This document shows positions 20,367 through 30,985 of a stretch of DNA of 64,000 bases, piece by piece (position 1 is the first letter of the stretch; every line of letters starts with the position of its first letter). Below the pieces are notes generated by a model. It was not told the origin of the DNA. It worked only from the letters and a program-made list of their open reading frames with translations, and ran no database searches. The stretch lies in assembly GCF_025370935.1 (NCBI RefSeq), contig NC_133473.1:20641193-20705192 (forward strand), written 5' to 3'. Both the position numbers and the translations under genes were made by a program. Origin of the DNA: Choristoneura fumiferana (Eukaryota > Arthropoda > Insecta > Lepidoptera > Tortricidae).

Positions 20367-21814
20367 GCGTGGACATAGCGTTCGTGAAGTGGGGCAACGT
20401 GTACCACACCCGCAACGACCACCCCGACAACCTCCAGCCCGGGGTGCTGCAGTGCGCGGGCGACATGTTCCTCACGCTCGTCACTCGGCTCGCAGACATG
20501 CCGGAACTGGCTCAAAAAGTACGTCCCCTGGCCTCTTTTCAATGCATACTGTTAAACAAAGAACATCGTTTGTGAATTGTAACTTGTAGCTTCGTGAAAT
20601 AGGACACTGGTATAATACCACGCATAGTAATGCGTGCACACGTGCTCAACGCCATCTAGTGTGAGCTAACTTTGGGGGCGGCAGACGTGAGCTTGCCTTC
20701 GGAATCCAAAAGCTTAATGGTTACTTGACCGGAAATGTAAATTTCAGAATTACATTATTATTATTATTTTTTTGTAATTATTTTATGTTGAAAAGATTCT
20801 TTTGCCAAGTTTCTTGCGGCGTATTGTTCTTGGCAATGATGGTCTTTCCGAAAGCGCTGGTAGTTTAAAACACGACGTGTAAAAGTGCCCATTGCGGCCT
20901 ATTTACTGAATAAATGATTTGAATTTTGAATTTGAATTTTAGTGAGATAATGAAGGTTTACATGTAGGTTTAATAATAAGGCGAACTGTTAAGGAATGGA
21001 ATTCGCTCCTATTGTTTGTATTTCCGGATAAATAAAACCTAGGGCTCTTCAAGGCTAGAGTAGTTGCTACTGAACCAGTGAGATATATCTTTGGCCGTAT
21101 CTGATACAGAATATGCAAGTATTTTTTTTATTTGATCAAATATATTTCCATTGTTTAACAAACCGAGTTGTAAAAGATTTTTTATATATTAAAAAAAGAC
21201 ACGAAGATATGGACGTTTTAAATTGTCAATCAGACAGAGAGGTTCGTCATAGACTTTCAATCGCTCATATCTTGCTTATTTTTCAACAGATATTGATGGT
21301 TATTACGTCATTCGTTTTTTGTGTTTTTTTTTATTAAGAGCGTTTACACCTGCTAAGCTGGCAACGTTGCATTTTTGATAGTTTTTCTCGATTATTCCAT
21401 AAAAATTTAATGAAATATGAACAGTTTTTAAACAAAATAAAAGTCTATCATGCATGATTATTGCAGTAGACACACTAATTTCTATATTGAGAACAGTTCT
21501 ATCAGACCAAATTTTTAATTTTCATTCAATTTATATGGAATAATTTAGAAAAACTAACAAAAAATGCAACGTTGCCAGCATAGCAGGTACCTATACAGCG
21601 TAAAATGTTAAATGTTAAATCGTTCGCGAGAAAGTTTGTGGTCCGTGTGTATATTGTTATTGTGGTCAGGCCGCGCCATCGTCGGCGGTGTACTACGACT
21701 TCCTGAACACAGTGCTGGTGAGGTACCCTGTGTGGGCGTCCTACTTGGTGGACGCACTCATTGCACTGGCGGCGCTGGCGAGCGTCGGCTTCTACGTGTG
21801 GATCGTGGGCATGC
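20367..21814 (+). CDS. ERMP1-like M28 metallopeptidase, two internal exons only
   Basis: Exons 20367-20518 and 21670-21814, joined in phase 0; GT-AG borders (ACAG|GC, AAA|GTACGT; TCAG|GCC, C|GTCAGT). Exon one ends the peptidase domain: VYHTRNDHP carries the histidine that is a zinc ligand in family M28, and GVLQCAGDMFLTLV follows as in endoplasmic reticulum metallopeptidase 1. Exon two gives VYYDFLNTVLVRYP and a hydrophobic run (about 24 residues) matching the first C-terminal membrane span of ERMP1. Upstream catalytic exons and downstream membrane exons are absent: to the left lie only the LTR element and calnexin DNA, to the right the gap. It could be a fragment carried by misassembly, a pseudogene, or a real gene with very long introns. 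Confidence 0.72.
20519..21669. other. Intron between the ERMP1-like exons
   Basis: It holds a non-LTR 3' tail (20761-20940) with GCCAAGTTTCTTGCGGCGTA and the TTTGAA end, and a 240-bp fold-back MITE. No further exon is recognisable. Confidence 0.6.
21348..21590. mobile_element. Fold-back MITE
   Basis: The left end CCTGCTAAGCTGGCAACGTT and the right end AACGTTGCCAGCATAGCAGG are near-perfect complements, extending over about 55 bp of arm with small mismatches. It ends about 80 bp upstream of the second ERMP1-like exon. Confidence 0.75.
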
Positions 21815-21870
21815 GTCAGTATACAACATCATCATTTACAGATAAATACAAACTATACGACCTATTTGAC

Positions 21871-21954
21871 GACCAGATGGCCTAGCGGTTAGAGAACCTG
21901 ACTACGAAGCTTGAGGTCCCGGGTTCGATTCCCGTGACGGGGCTGATATTTGTA
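21871..21954 (+). mobile_element. SINE head derived from tRNA-Arg, cut by the gap
   Basis: A tRNA-like 74-mer with A box TGGCCTAGCGG, B box GGTTCGATTCC and an anticodon arm CTGACTACGAAGC resembling tRNA-Arg(ACG). The acceptor stem does not pair well and the sequence continues into GATATTTGTA before the Ns. I read it as a SINE 5' end, not a tRNA gene. Confidence 0.65.
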
Positions 21955-21964
21955 NNNNNNNNNN
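21955..21964. other. Assembly gap of 10 N
   Basis: A fixed-size spacer. The left side is a SINE; the right side starts inside calnexin exon 8. Confidence 0.99.
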
Positions 21965-24900
21965 CCCTTGTAGTTGGGATTGGGAATGAGCGGTGCGCGC
22001 CAGATGCCCTGCCACAATACAATAATAAGTAAGTAACTAGACGACCGAGCTTAGATTTTTTTTCTTTGTTAAATCGTGTATTTTTGGAAGATAATACTGC
22101 TAAATAAATATCACGGGTTGTGACTTGTGACGGCCCATAGGAAACTTTCCAAAATTGCGGAATGTTTCGAAACTATTGCAATTAAAAAACACGCGTAGAG
22201 CGATTGTTCGCCCCCGAAAGCCCTCACAAAGCACAGTCGAGGTCAAAGATATCTTTACACTTTAGTACCTTGTCACTGTATGCCTTCTGAAAATTTTATA
22301 TTGTAAGTTCACACATGAAGTGACAGCGACAAGGTACTAACGTGTACAGTCAACCAATTTGATCCCTAGGCCACAACAGAACCTAGTCGTAACGACATTA
22401 TACGTCATTCGATAAACGTTGTTAAGCGATAAGGTTTCATGGCCTGACCTTTCGCAGAAGCAACAACGCAACGGTATTAGACTGTAATTTAAGATATCAG
22501 CGTTGTAAAGGGGTCTATACCTTATACTCAGGATTGGGTATCATGGCGGGCTTCCACTGGCCGCAGCCGTCGCCGCAGAGCGGGTTGTCGATGAGCGGCG
22601 CCTCCCACTCGCCGTCCATTTCCTCGTCCCAGTCGTCAGGTTTCACCGCATCAGGGTCTGGATAAACAAAGATAAGGTAAGAACGGCTTGGACGCATACT
22701 TCCAAGGATTCATCGTACTTCGATATAGTTCTATGAGTGTTTCAACCGCTATCAGTTTCGTGTCGCATATATTGAAGAAATGAGAGACCATAAGCAAGAA
22801 ATTTTAATGAACTGTAATATCGTATTTGACTATTTTGTATATGTTTTCTAAATTACAACTACACAATGCCTGTTATCGAATAGATAGAGAGAGAGAGAGA
22901 GACAATTTTTAAGCTACTTTTACAAATAACAAAGTTATAGGTTTGAAGTTCAAGATTAGACAGAGAAAGACATACTAATGTCTTGCATGTGACGTCACAC
23001 GCCATACTTGCTGCATAGAGAAAAGCGTTTGAGAAAGAGACAGGTACATAGATTATTCAAAAAAACATTATTTAAACCCAATTTTCAACCAATTTAAGTT
23101 TTCTCTTCGCTAAGCACATGTAGAAACATTATTCACTAAAGCCAAGCCAACGAGATGATATAAATTGCCATGAGACAGAAAAGGAGCGAGATAGTAATAA
23201 TGACGTATCAGACAAAGATGAAGTATACCTCGTCGTTGGCTTTGCTTTACATCTGCACATTTGTGTATCGTTCCTCATCACAGATTGTGTTGCATGTGTC
23301 TTTAGTGAAAGTGAATAATGTCTTGCTAAATAACTAAATTTTTCTCTCTGAAAGTCGTGGCTGACCCGTTAAGTCAGTTGTGTAAAATGAGTGGACTGAC
23401 CAGGAATCATCTCTGGTTGATCGTCGCGCCAGCCGGCCGGCTTGACGGCGCTGGCGTCCGGGATCTGCGCCGGCGCCTCCTCGTCCCAGTCCTCGGGCTT
23501 CGTCGCCGCTGGGTCCACGATCTGTACACAGGAAAACCATTATCTAAACACACGGCTCTTATTAAATTAGATTGACTTGGCCAGTTTTATCAGAATAATA
23601 TATATATATATATACATCAGACATTTTATAAAGTTATTCAATATATATATGTAATGAAAACTGGCCAAGTCAAATCTAACCTACTTTAAGATCTCACATT
23701 TTCAAATAACAGAAATTGTTATAGTATCCAATAAAGCAAAGAAATAGAGTTTAATACTTGTTCATAATGTTATTATGTTCCTACTAGCTTTTACCCGCGG
23801 CTTCGCACGCGTAAACTATTCGGTCTGTAGTTGCAATTGAAATTTTCGGGATTTTACAAAATTCCCCTGGAAATTTTCAAAATTTATATCGTGGTCTTCA
23901 TTGAGGTTGTTTGTGAATAACTGTACAAATTCAACTCTAAAACCAGTGCTAAAATTACAAAATTTTTCCCTATCCAAATTCAAATTCATATCATTTATTC
24001 AGTAAATAGGCCGGCAATGCGCACTTTTACACGTCATTTTTTTTAAATACCAGCACTTTCGGAAAGACCATAATTGCAAGAAGAATGCGCCGCAAGAAGC
24101 TTGCAGAGAAAGTCATTTTTTCAAAATAAAATAAGTACAAATAAAATACTGAAAAACTACAGTAAGTATACAAATAAAGAAAAAATTACAAAATAATAAT
24201 AACAATAATACACGGATGTATGGGGTCCCTTAGTTACAAACTGTCCCGTGGAAATATCGGATAAAAGTAGCGTATGTGTTATTCCAGACGTCGGCTACCT
24301 ACATACCAAATGTCATGCCTCTAAGCCCAGCGGTTGTTATTCGAGATTTATCCCTATCTCGTGGGAATATCGGAATAAAAAGTAGCCTATGTGTTATTCC
24401 AGAGGTCCAGCTACCTACATACCAATTTCATGGCTCTAAGCCCAGTGGTTGTTATTTCGAGATTTTATCCCTAGTTATCCCGTGGGATATCGGGTCAAAA
24501 AGTTACTTAAGTGTTATTCCAGATGCCCAGTTACCTACACACCAAATTTCATGACTCTAAGCCCAGCGGTTATTATTTCGAGATTTTTATCCCTATCCGT
24601 GGGAATATCGAATAAATAGTAGCCTATGTGTTATTCCAGAGGTCCAGCTACCTACATACTAAATTTCATGGCTCAAACCCAGCGGTTGTTATTTCAAGAT
24701 TTTATCCCTAGGTATCCCGTGGGAATATCGGGTCAAAAACTCACCTATGTTTATTCCAGACGTCCAACTACCTACATACCAAATTTCATGACTCTAAGCC
24801 TAGCGGTTGTTATTTCGAGATTTTATCCCTATCCCGTGGGAATATCGGGATAAAAAGTATCCTATGTTTTAATCCAGGTTATAAACTAACTTTCCGCCAA

Positions 24901-27900
24901 ATTTAATCCAAATCCGTCCAGCCGTTTAAGCGTGAAAAAGTAACAAACATACTCACTCACTCACTCACTCCAACTTTCACATTTATAATATTAGTAGGAT
25001 AAATACATATTTGGATTTTGCATAGAACTTAGCACTCATTTAGATCTCTATTCTTTTTGCGGCGAAGCCCACAGCCAAGCATAATTTTTGTATTGAGCTT
25101 GGCTCTCCTTTTTGCACCTTTAACATATATGTTTTTGGTGGGATACAATTATAAGAGCCCTCGCCCACGGCAACTTTTTGTAGCGATGCTGTCGCAAGGT
25201 CCCATCCATACAGACGCAATGCTGTCGCGCTTCACCCTCCCTCCGTTCTCTCCCCAATGTCATATGACACGGAGGTCAATGTCTCTTACTCTTAATGTTT
25301 AAAAAAACCTACCTTTTCCCTTTCATCCCAGTCCTCAGGCTTCTTATCGTTGGGGTCATCGATCTCCTCCGGAGGGTTGACCGGGGGAGTGAAGTCATCC
25401 AGCAAGGATCCCTCGTTGACCTCCTTGTTGTCGATGAGGATTGTGAATGTGTTGTCTGGACGGACAATCAATGTGTAGAGATGGGGCTCCTTGTCTTTGT
25501 AGATGTCTTCAAGGCGTTGGCTGGAATTGGGAAGTTGTTGTTGAGAAGAATCCGACAAGAAACTGAACGAGGTATATTTTTTAAACAGATTCTTCCAAGT
25601 TTAGGCTTAGTTTTTATACTCCTTTACGGTATGTAAAACGAAACTATGAGGGTTCCGCCTTTGCCATTTTGGCCACTTTAGATTCTAGAAATTGATGGTA
25701 AAAAGGCTAATAGATATACTCACGAGGGCTTCTTGCTATGCTTCTCCTCCACAGTGCCATTTCGTGGGTTAGTGTGCCTGAAGATGAAGTGCAGTTTGTT
25801 GTCGTTGCCACACTTGTCGGGCCCGAACATGATAGTGTAAGGCGTCTGATCGTGGAACTTGCGCAGGTCGGCCTTAGTGTTGGTTCCGCGGGAAAGCAGC
25901 TTTATGTACGCGCCGCCGCAGTTCTGGCCCTCCTGGAAACGAGTTCAGATAGAATGCTCCGCCAAAATTATTCTTATTGTTAGCCTATTCTTTCCGCTGG
26001 CGTTCGTGTCGTAACAGCCTAGTGTATTATTGTTTATGGGCCCCTCAACAGCGAAAAATAGCGTTGTAAGCCGCAACATTATGCTGATTGGGACCCAATT
26101 TATACTATTCAACTTATATATTTATTTATTATTTTTTCCTAAGGTGGTTTTCTGTGTATTGAATATGTGTAAATAAATCTCTCTCTCTATTTTGTTACAC
26201 TACCGTAAACTGGTGATACTTTAGGAAATTTTGCGGCTACTTTGATAGTTTGAAAAGCGTTATAAAAACCAAAACATTCATAGCTAGATTGAGCAAATGA
26301 AGTAAAATAAAAAGTTAGGTAATTTATGTAGGTATTTCACTGCTACAGATGGTCTAAAAAATAAGGACATGGCATAAAGACTGTTTTTCAAAGTAGCCCC
26401 TGCATTTTTAAAGTAACCCATTTAAAAATTTACGGTACTGAGCAAAGGCCTCACCCCGATACTTCCACTACTCTCTGTCCACTGCACACAAGGGCCAGTC
26501 AAAATTAGGAGGGGAAAATTATTAAGTGTCAGTGTGTGTTTGATACTCCTTCACGCTAAAACGGCTGCGAGGATTTGGATGAAATTTGATATGTATATAG
26601 CTGGAAGTCTGAAATGAAATATTCCCACGAAATCCATATTGATTCCCAAAACATGAGGTTTCGTTTGTTCATCATACAATGTAAATGACTATGATGTAAT
26701 TGGGAATTCCCTTCAGAATTTAGTGAAATTTCTTAGACTGCCAGATGTAATAAAGATTTAGGTAGTCTAGTTAGTAAATATTTTTTGTTTCACAGTAGTT
26801 GCATAGAAAAGTGGACACTTTTTAGGGCACAGACGTACATTCTGCTGTAAAATTGTAAGGCTCACAAAATAAGTTTTTTGCTGATTTTTAAATTTGTAAG
26901 GGACCTTCAGCCAACCAGTCATGTCAGGAATTACCAACTACAACGGACAATAGCTCTGCTTTTCTATTTTAAGTTATAAACCGCCATTGGTGTCCTGTCC
27001 TCCCACCCAAGAGCTTCAACTGTTGAGCTTGGACCTTGTCTGCCAGCATCAATTTACTACATATTTACAGCCAAACAAAAACCCGTTGACGTTTATAGCG
27101 AGTCATCCGGCGTCATCGCCGCTTCCGAAACTCATTTCGGACCTGGACGAGTGCCAGAACGAAATCAAAACAAGGAAGGTAATTTCTTTGTGTTATTTCT
27201 GGCTTTATACCATTTTTATTATGAATAAGTTTTGGCTTAAATTTATCGAGAAGGACGCTTTTTGGCAATGCGTTTCGTTTTGATTTGCGTATCAGATTTT
27301 GAATGATGCAAACCGAAAAAAACAAACCATGCTAACATTGTTTGTTTTTATCCGGTTAAAGACGGAACTTTTTCTTTAAGATATAAAAATTGTATATGCA
27401 TTATTTTTTCTATTATACTTGATGATTTTTCTCATTTTACTAGTACTTTATTGGAATAAGCGAAAAGGCACAGACTGATTGCTTTTATAGCAAACGTCTA
27501 AGCTTTCTGAAAGAATATCAGCACTGCAGGTTACAGCAGTATATGCTGAGTCAGCGCCTATTCTCACCATTGTGAGAATAACTAGTGAAATTGATTATAA
27601 GTGCATTTCAATTTTCTATTGTAATTTGAGCTTTGTATGGGAACCGTGGTGGCCTAATGGTTTCACCTATGACCTCATGCAGAAGATCATGGTTTCAAAT
27701 CCGGGCTCCAACTTCTGAGTTTTTCAAAATTCATCTGTGAAATTACATTTGATGAGTGCCACCTGCGAAGCAATTCAATGGTGTGTATGAAGTATCCAAT
27801 CTGCACTAGTACCGCTGGGAACTACGGCCGAAGCTCTTTCATTCTGAGAGGAGGCCTGCTCCCAGCAGTGAGACGTATATAGTCTGGTATGATGATGATG

Positions 27901-30900
27901 ATGTTGTTATGAATAAGTTTCTATCTACGTATCTATGTACCGGTATAGCAGTGAAGGCACTGAGTTAAGAAACTTAGACAGGTACTATGCTAGAACAAAG
28001 CTTATCACGTAAAAAGAAATAATCGCCTGATGCAACAGCGGGTATTACTTTCCAATTACGCCTTGAACTCGAAACGTCCGCGCGTGAGTCAAGCGCGATA
28101 AGCCAATTAACAGCGTGCGTGTCGTTTACGACCGTTGTTGCTAAATGGACTAATGCTATTCATTAAACAAAACCAATTCCAAAACAGAACCTAATAGGCC
28201 TACCTGCATAGGGAGGGGAGGGTTGGAAAATCATTATTTTAAGTTTGCATCGGCCCAAAGGGCCAAAACTACACAAAAGTAGGAGCTCCGCGCGAGCGAC
28301 AAAATCAAATATACGGTGCTATTTAAACAATGAGGGCTATTGCGTATGAATTCGCCACTAGAGGCGCTAGTGTAGCGAGAGGTTTCCGAAATGTCAAATA
28401 TCACTGTTTTTGGGTGAGCTACACGGGTTTATTTAAAATTAGAACAGTTTTGTAGATGTTTTGAAATACCTGAAATTAATCATACAATCATTGCTTAATT
28501 ATGGCAAATATGCGTTACGGGGCAATGAATGTCTTGTGTTTTGAGAAAGTTTTGTCTTTCAGAAACTTTTTTCCAAACAAAACTGGAGTATGCAACACTG
28601 TGGCATGCTCGATATTTTTATGGTATGGTTTTAAGGTATTAAATATGATTTAAATCTAAACATGTATTGTTTTCATGCCCGTTATAACAAACTAACCACT
28701 ATACTTCAGGCAGGACCTTTGTCTACAGTGGCGCTACCTGGTGAGCACGAAAACGGTAGCCCTCATTGATACATGAACCACTGTGTGAGCTACTAAGCTC
28801 ACCACCACCACCACTAAATACCACTAAGTGAGGGATGAATTGTCTTTAATTCACTATACAATTTAATGTTTCACTTCAAGTGTGAACAAAGAAATGATCA
28901 GAAAACAGCACTATGTACATCTGCTTAAATATTAGGTAATTTTCCTAAGTTACTTAAGTTTATATATTACATTTTTTTTTGCAATTTTTTTATCTTTAAT
29001 TGTATACTATAGTTTTTAAGTATTTTATTTGTAATTATATTAGTATGAAAAAATTACTTTCTGCCAAGTTTCTTGCGGCGCATTCTACTTGGCAATGATG
29101 GTCTTTCCGAACGCGCTGGTAGTTTAAAAAATGACGTGTAAAAGTGCCCATTGCGGCCTATTTACTGAATAAATGATTTAATTTGAATTTGAATACAGCA
29201 GAGGTTCCCAAAGTGGTTCAGGTGCAGGCCGGCCGCTAGCTGTTTGAACGCCCGCGTGCAATACAGATTAAGCCGATATCTGGTTTTGCCGCCCACTTGA
29301 CAATGTCACCCTTGTGCGGTGCACGCGATGCACACTTACACTTTTTTTTTGAAAACGCTCGCACGCCTTTTCGCGGCGGGTCTGTTTAAGTGAACCCTCA
29401 GGGGTCTACGGAAGACCAGACAGAGGTCCAACGTTGGCATGAAAAAAATTGGAGTTTTAGGAGTTTTGGGAATACAATAGTAGCATCAGAGGGTCTACCA
29501 AATGAAAACAGTAAAACTTTGAAAGTGGTCTATGAGAAAAAAAAGATTGGGAACCTCTGCTTTACAGTAACCAGGTATGCAATTGTCCGTAAATGAGCAA
29601 ATATGTTTTATATGGTTGCCTGTTACTGCTTTCTAAAAGTAATACTGGATTTAATGAATTGTGTGTTTCATACCTGCATTGTAACTTCATACTGCACAAT
29701 GAGCGGTTTATCTTTGAACTCAAACGGCTTATCAAGCAGCGCAGAGATGGCAGCATGCTTGGCTTCAGTGGTCAGCACAAGACCTAGGTCATCCCGAAGG
29801 ATCTTGCGAGACGGTGCTTGAATCTGGAATTGATGTTTAAAATTACTGTATGTTTACGTAAGGATCCATTGTAATGCACATAGTATGTTCAGCAGTTAAC
29901 CATCAACTACAAAGAGATTGATTTAATATTCATTTATTGTTAGCATTTTGTAGTCAATTGTACTTTATAATGTATACTGGCGTTTACAAGAATAGTAAAT
30001 AATAGTCTGATATATTTTTTCCTGTAAACTGTAAATACCAAAGGCAATCTTGTCAGAGTTAATAATAATATCATGCAGCAATAGTTTTGAAGAAGTATTA
30101 ACTTCAGAACTGTTAAAAATTACAACTACACTAAAATTCTACATAGTACCATTCTATTCTGAAATCATGAATTATTCACAATGAGGACAGAACATCACCA
30201 TATGAATAAAACACAATGGCTTTTAAAAGTACATACTGAAACTTATGAATATAACAGAATGCAAAATATTGAAGTACATATTGATATGAGTGATGAGGAT
30301 TGCAGGTTTCCAAACCACTCATCACAATGAATAATAAAAAAAACAAAAGTAGCAAAAAACAAAAAAATTAAGCAAGTCTTTGGAATGATTGAAACTTCTA
30401 GATTTTATCAATTCCAATTTCCAATTCCATTCCTGTGTAAGTATAACAGTTTTAAATAGTACTATTTATAAGTAGAAGTAGTCATTACCTCCCATTTCCC
30501 ATCGTACTTGGCGATATTTTCGTCCACACCCTGTTTCTTGGCTTCTGACTTGACCCACTTCTTCTTGAAGGCATTCTCATCATCAAAATGCTCCGTCAAG
30601 TAAACACTTTTAGAATTTATTGACGGGCTATGATACTGGTCCTCTTCTTCCACAGTCTAGCGTAACAAAAAAAGAGTTTGAAATAATTCAGCAGACAATC
30701 AGTTACATTGTGATATCTTAAATAAATTCCTTGGACAAATTCATCAAATCTACCATCAAATAAATGTATCAGATAGTTATCAATGTCAGAAGAGATAGCC
30801 TAACTAGGTCATTCACCTCAAAACGTAAGTATAGAGCCTGATCATAACCTATTTAGATGACAATAACTAACCTCCACAGTGACTCCATCGTCAGGATCCT

Positions 30901-30985
30901 CGCTTTCGGCGAGCACTTTGCCTGCCGAAGCCACTAGCACCAATAAGGCACTCAGAAAACACACCTTACGGCTAAAGAGAGCCAT
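21965..30985 (-). CDS. CNX: Calnexin, copy 2 (exons 8 partial to 1)
   Basis: Coding exons in transcript order: 30872-30985, 30489-30656, 29674-29823, 25724-25932, 25313-25520, 23401-23521, 22521-22657, 21965-22008 (cut by the gap). The encoded protein matches copy 1 wherever both are present; I noticed only synonymous changes in exons 2 and 3. Introns also align closely, with scattered small indels, a different GA-repeat length and one extra 1.2-kb insertion in intron 5. Exon 9 and the rest of exon 8 are missing. Exact synteny of intron repeats argues for a second haplotype of the same gene rather than an old paralogue. Domain content is as in copy 1: signal peptide, lectin domain and P-domain motifs. 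Confidence 0.92.
23784..24999. mobile_element. 1.2-kb repeat insertion present only in calnexin copy 2
   Basis: Copy 1 has the empty site GTTCCTATAAATAC (about 4074-4087); copy 2 reads GTTCCTA, 1216 bp, then TAAATAC. The insert begins CTAGCTTTTACCCGCGGCTT and ends CATTTATAATATTAGTAGGA, the hallmark of an abundant lepidopteran repeat family. Its ends CCTACTA and TAGTAGG are complementary. Inside, 24241-24870 holds about five tandem units of roughly 120 bp (marked by CGTGGGAATATCGG and TATGTGTTATTCCAG), and a reversed non-LTR tail is nested at 23975-24140. A related copy without the full array lies at 40791-40990. Confidence 0.8.
27639..27905 (+). mobile_element. tRNA-headed SINE (copy 2 counterpart)
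   Basis: Same insertion as the SINE at 6741-7010, with a few substitutions and a 4-base deletion (AACTACGGCC against AACTACCTATGGCC). The insertion therefore predates the divergence of the two calnexin copies. Confidence 0.7.
28329..28767. mobile_element. MITE of the AATGAGGGCTAT family (copy 2 counterpart)
   Basis: Same site and ends as the element at 7436-7874. No ORF. Confidence 0.65.

Noticed and set aside
21871..21944. tRNA-Arg gene
   Set aside because: A and B boxes are present but the acceptor stem does not pair and SINE-like sequence follows, so it is a SINE head.
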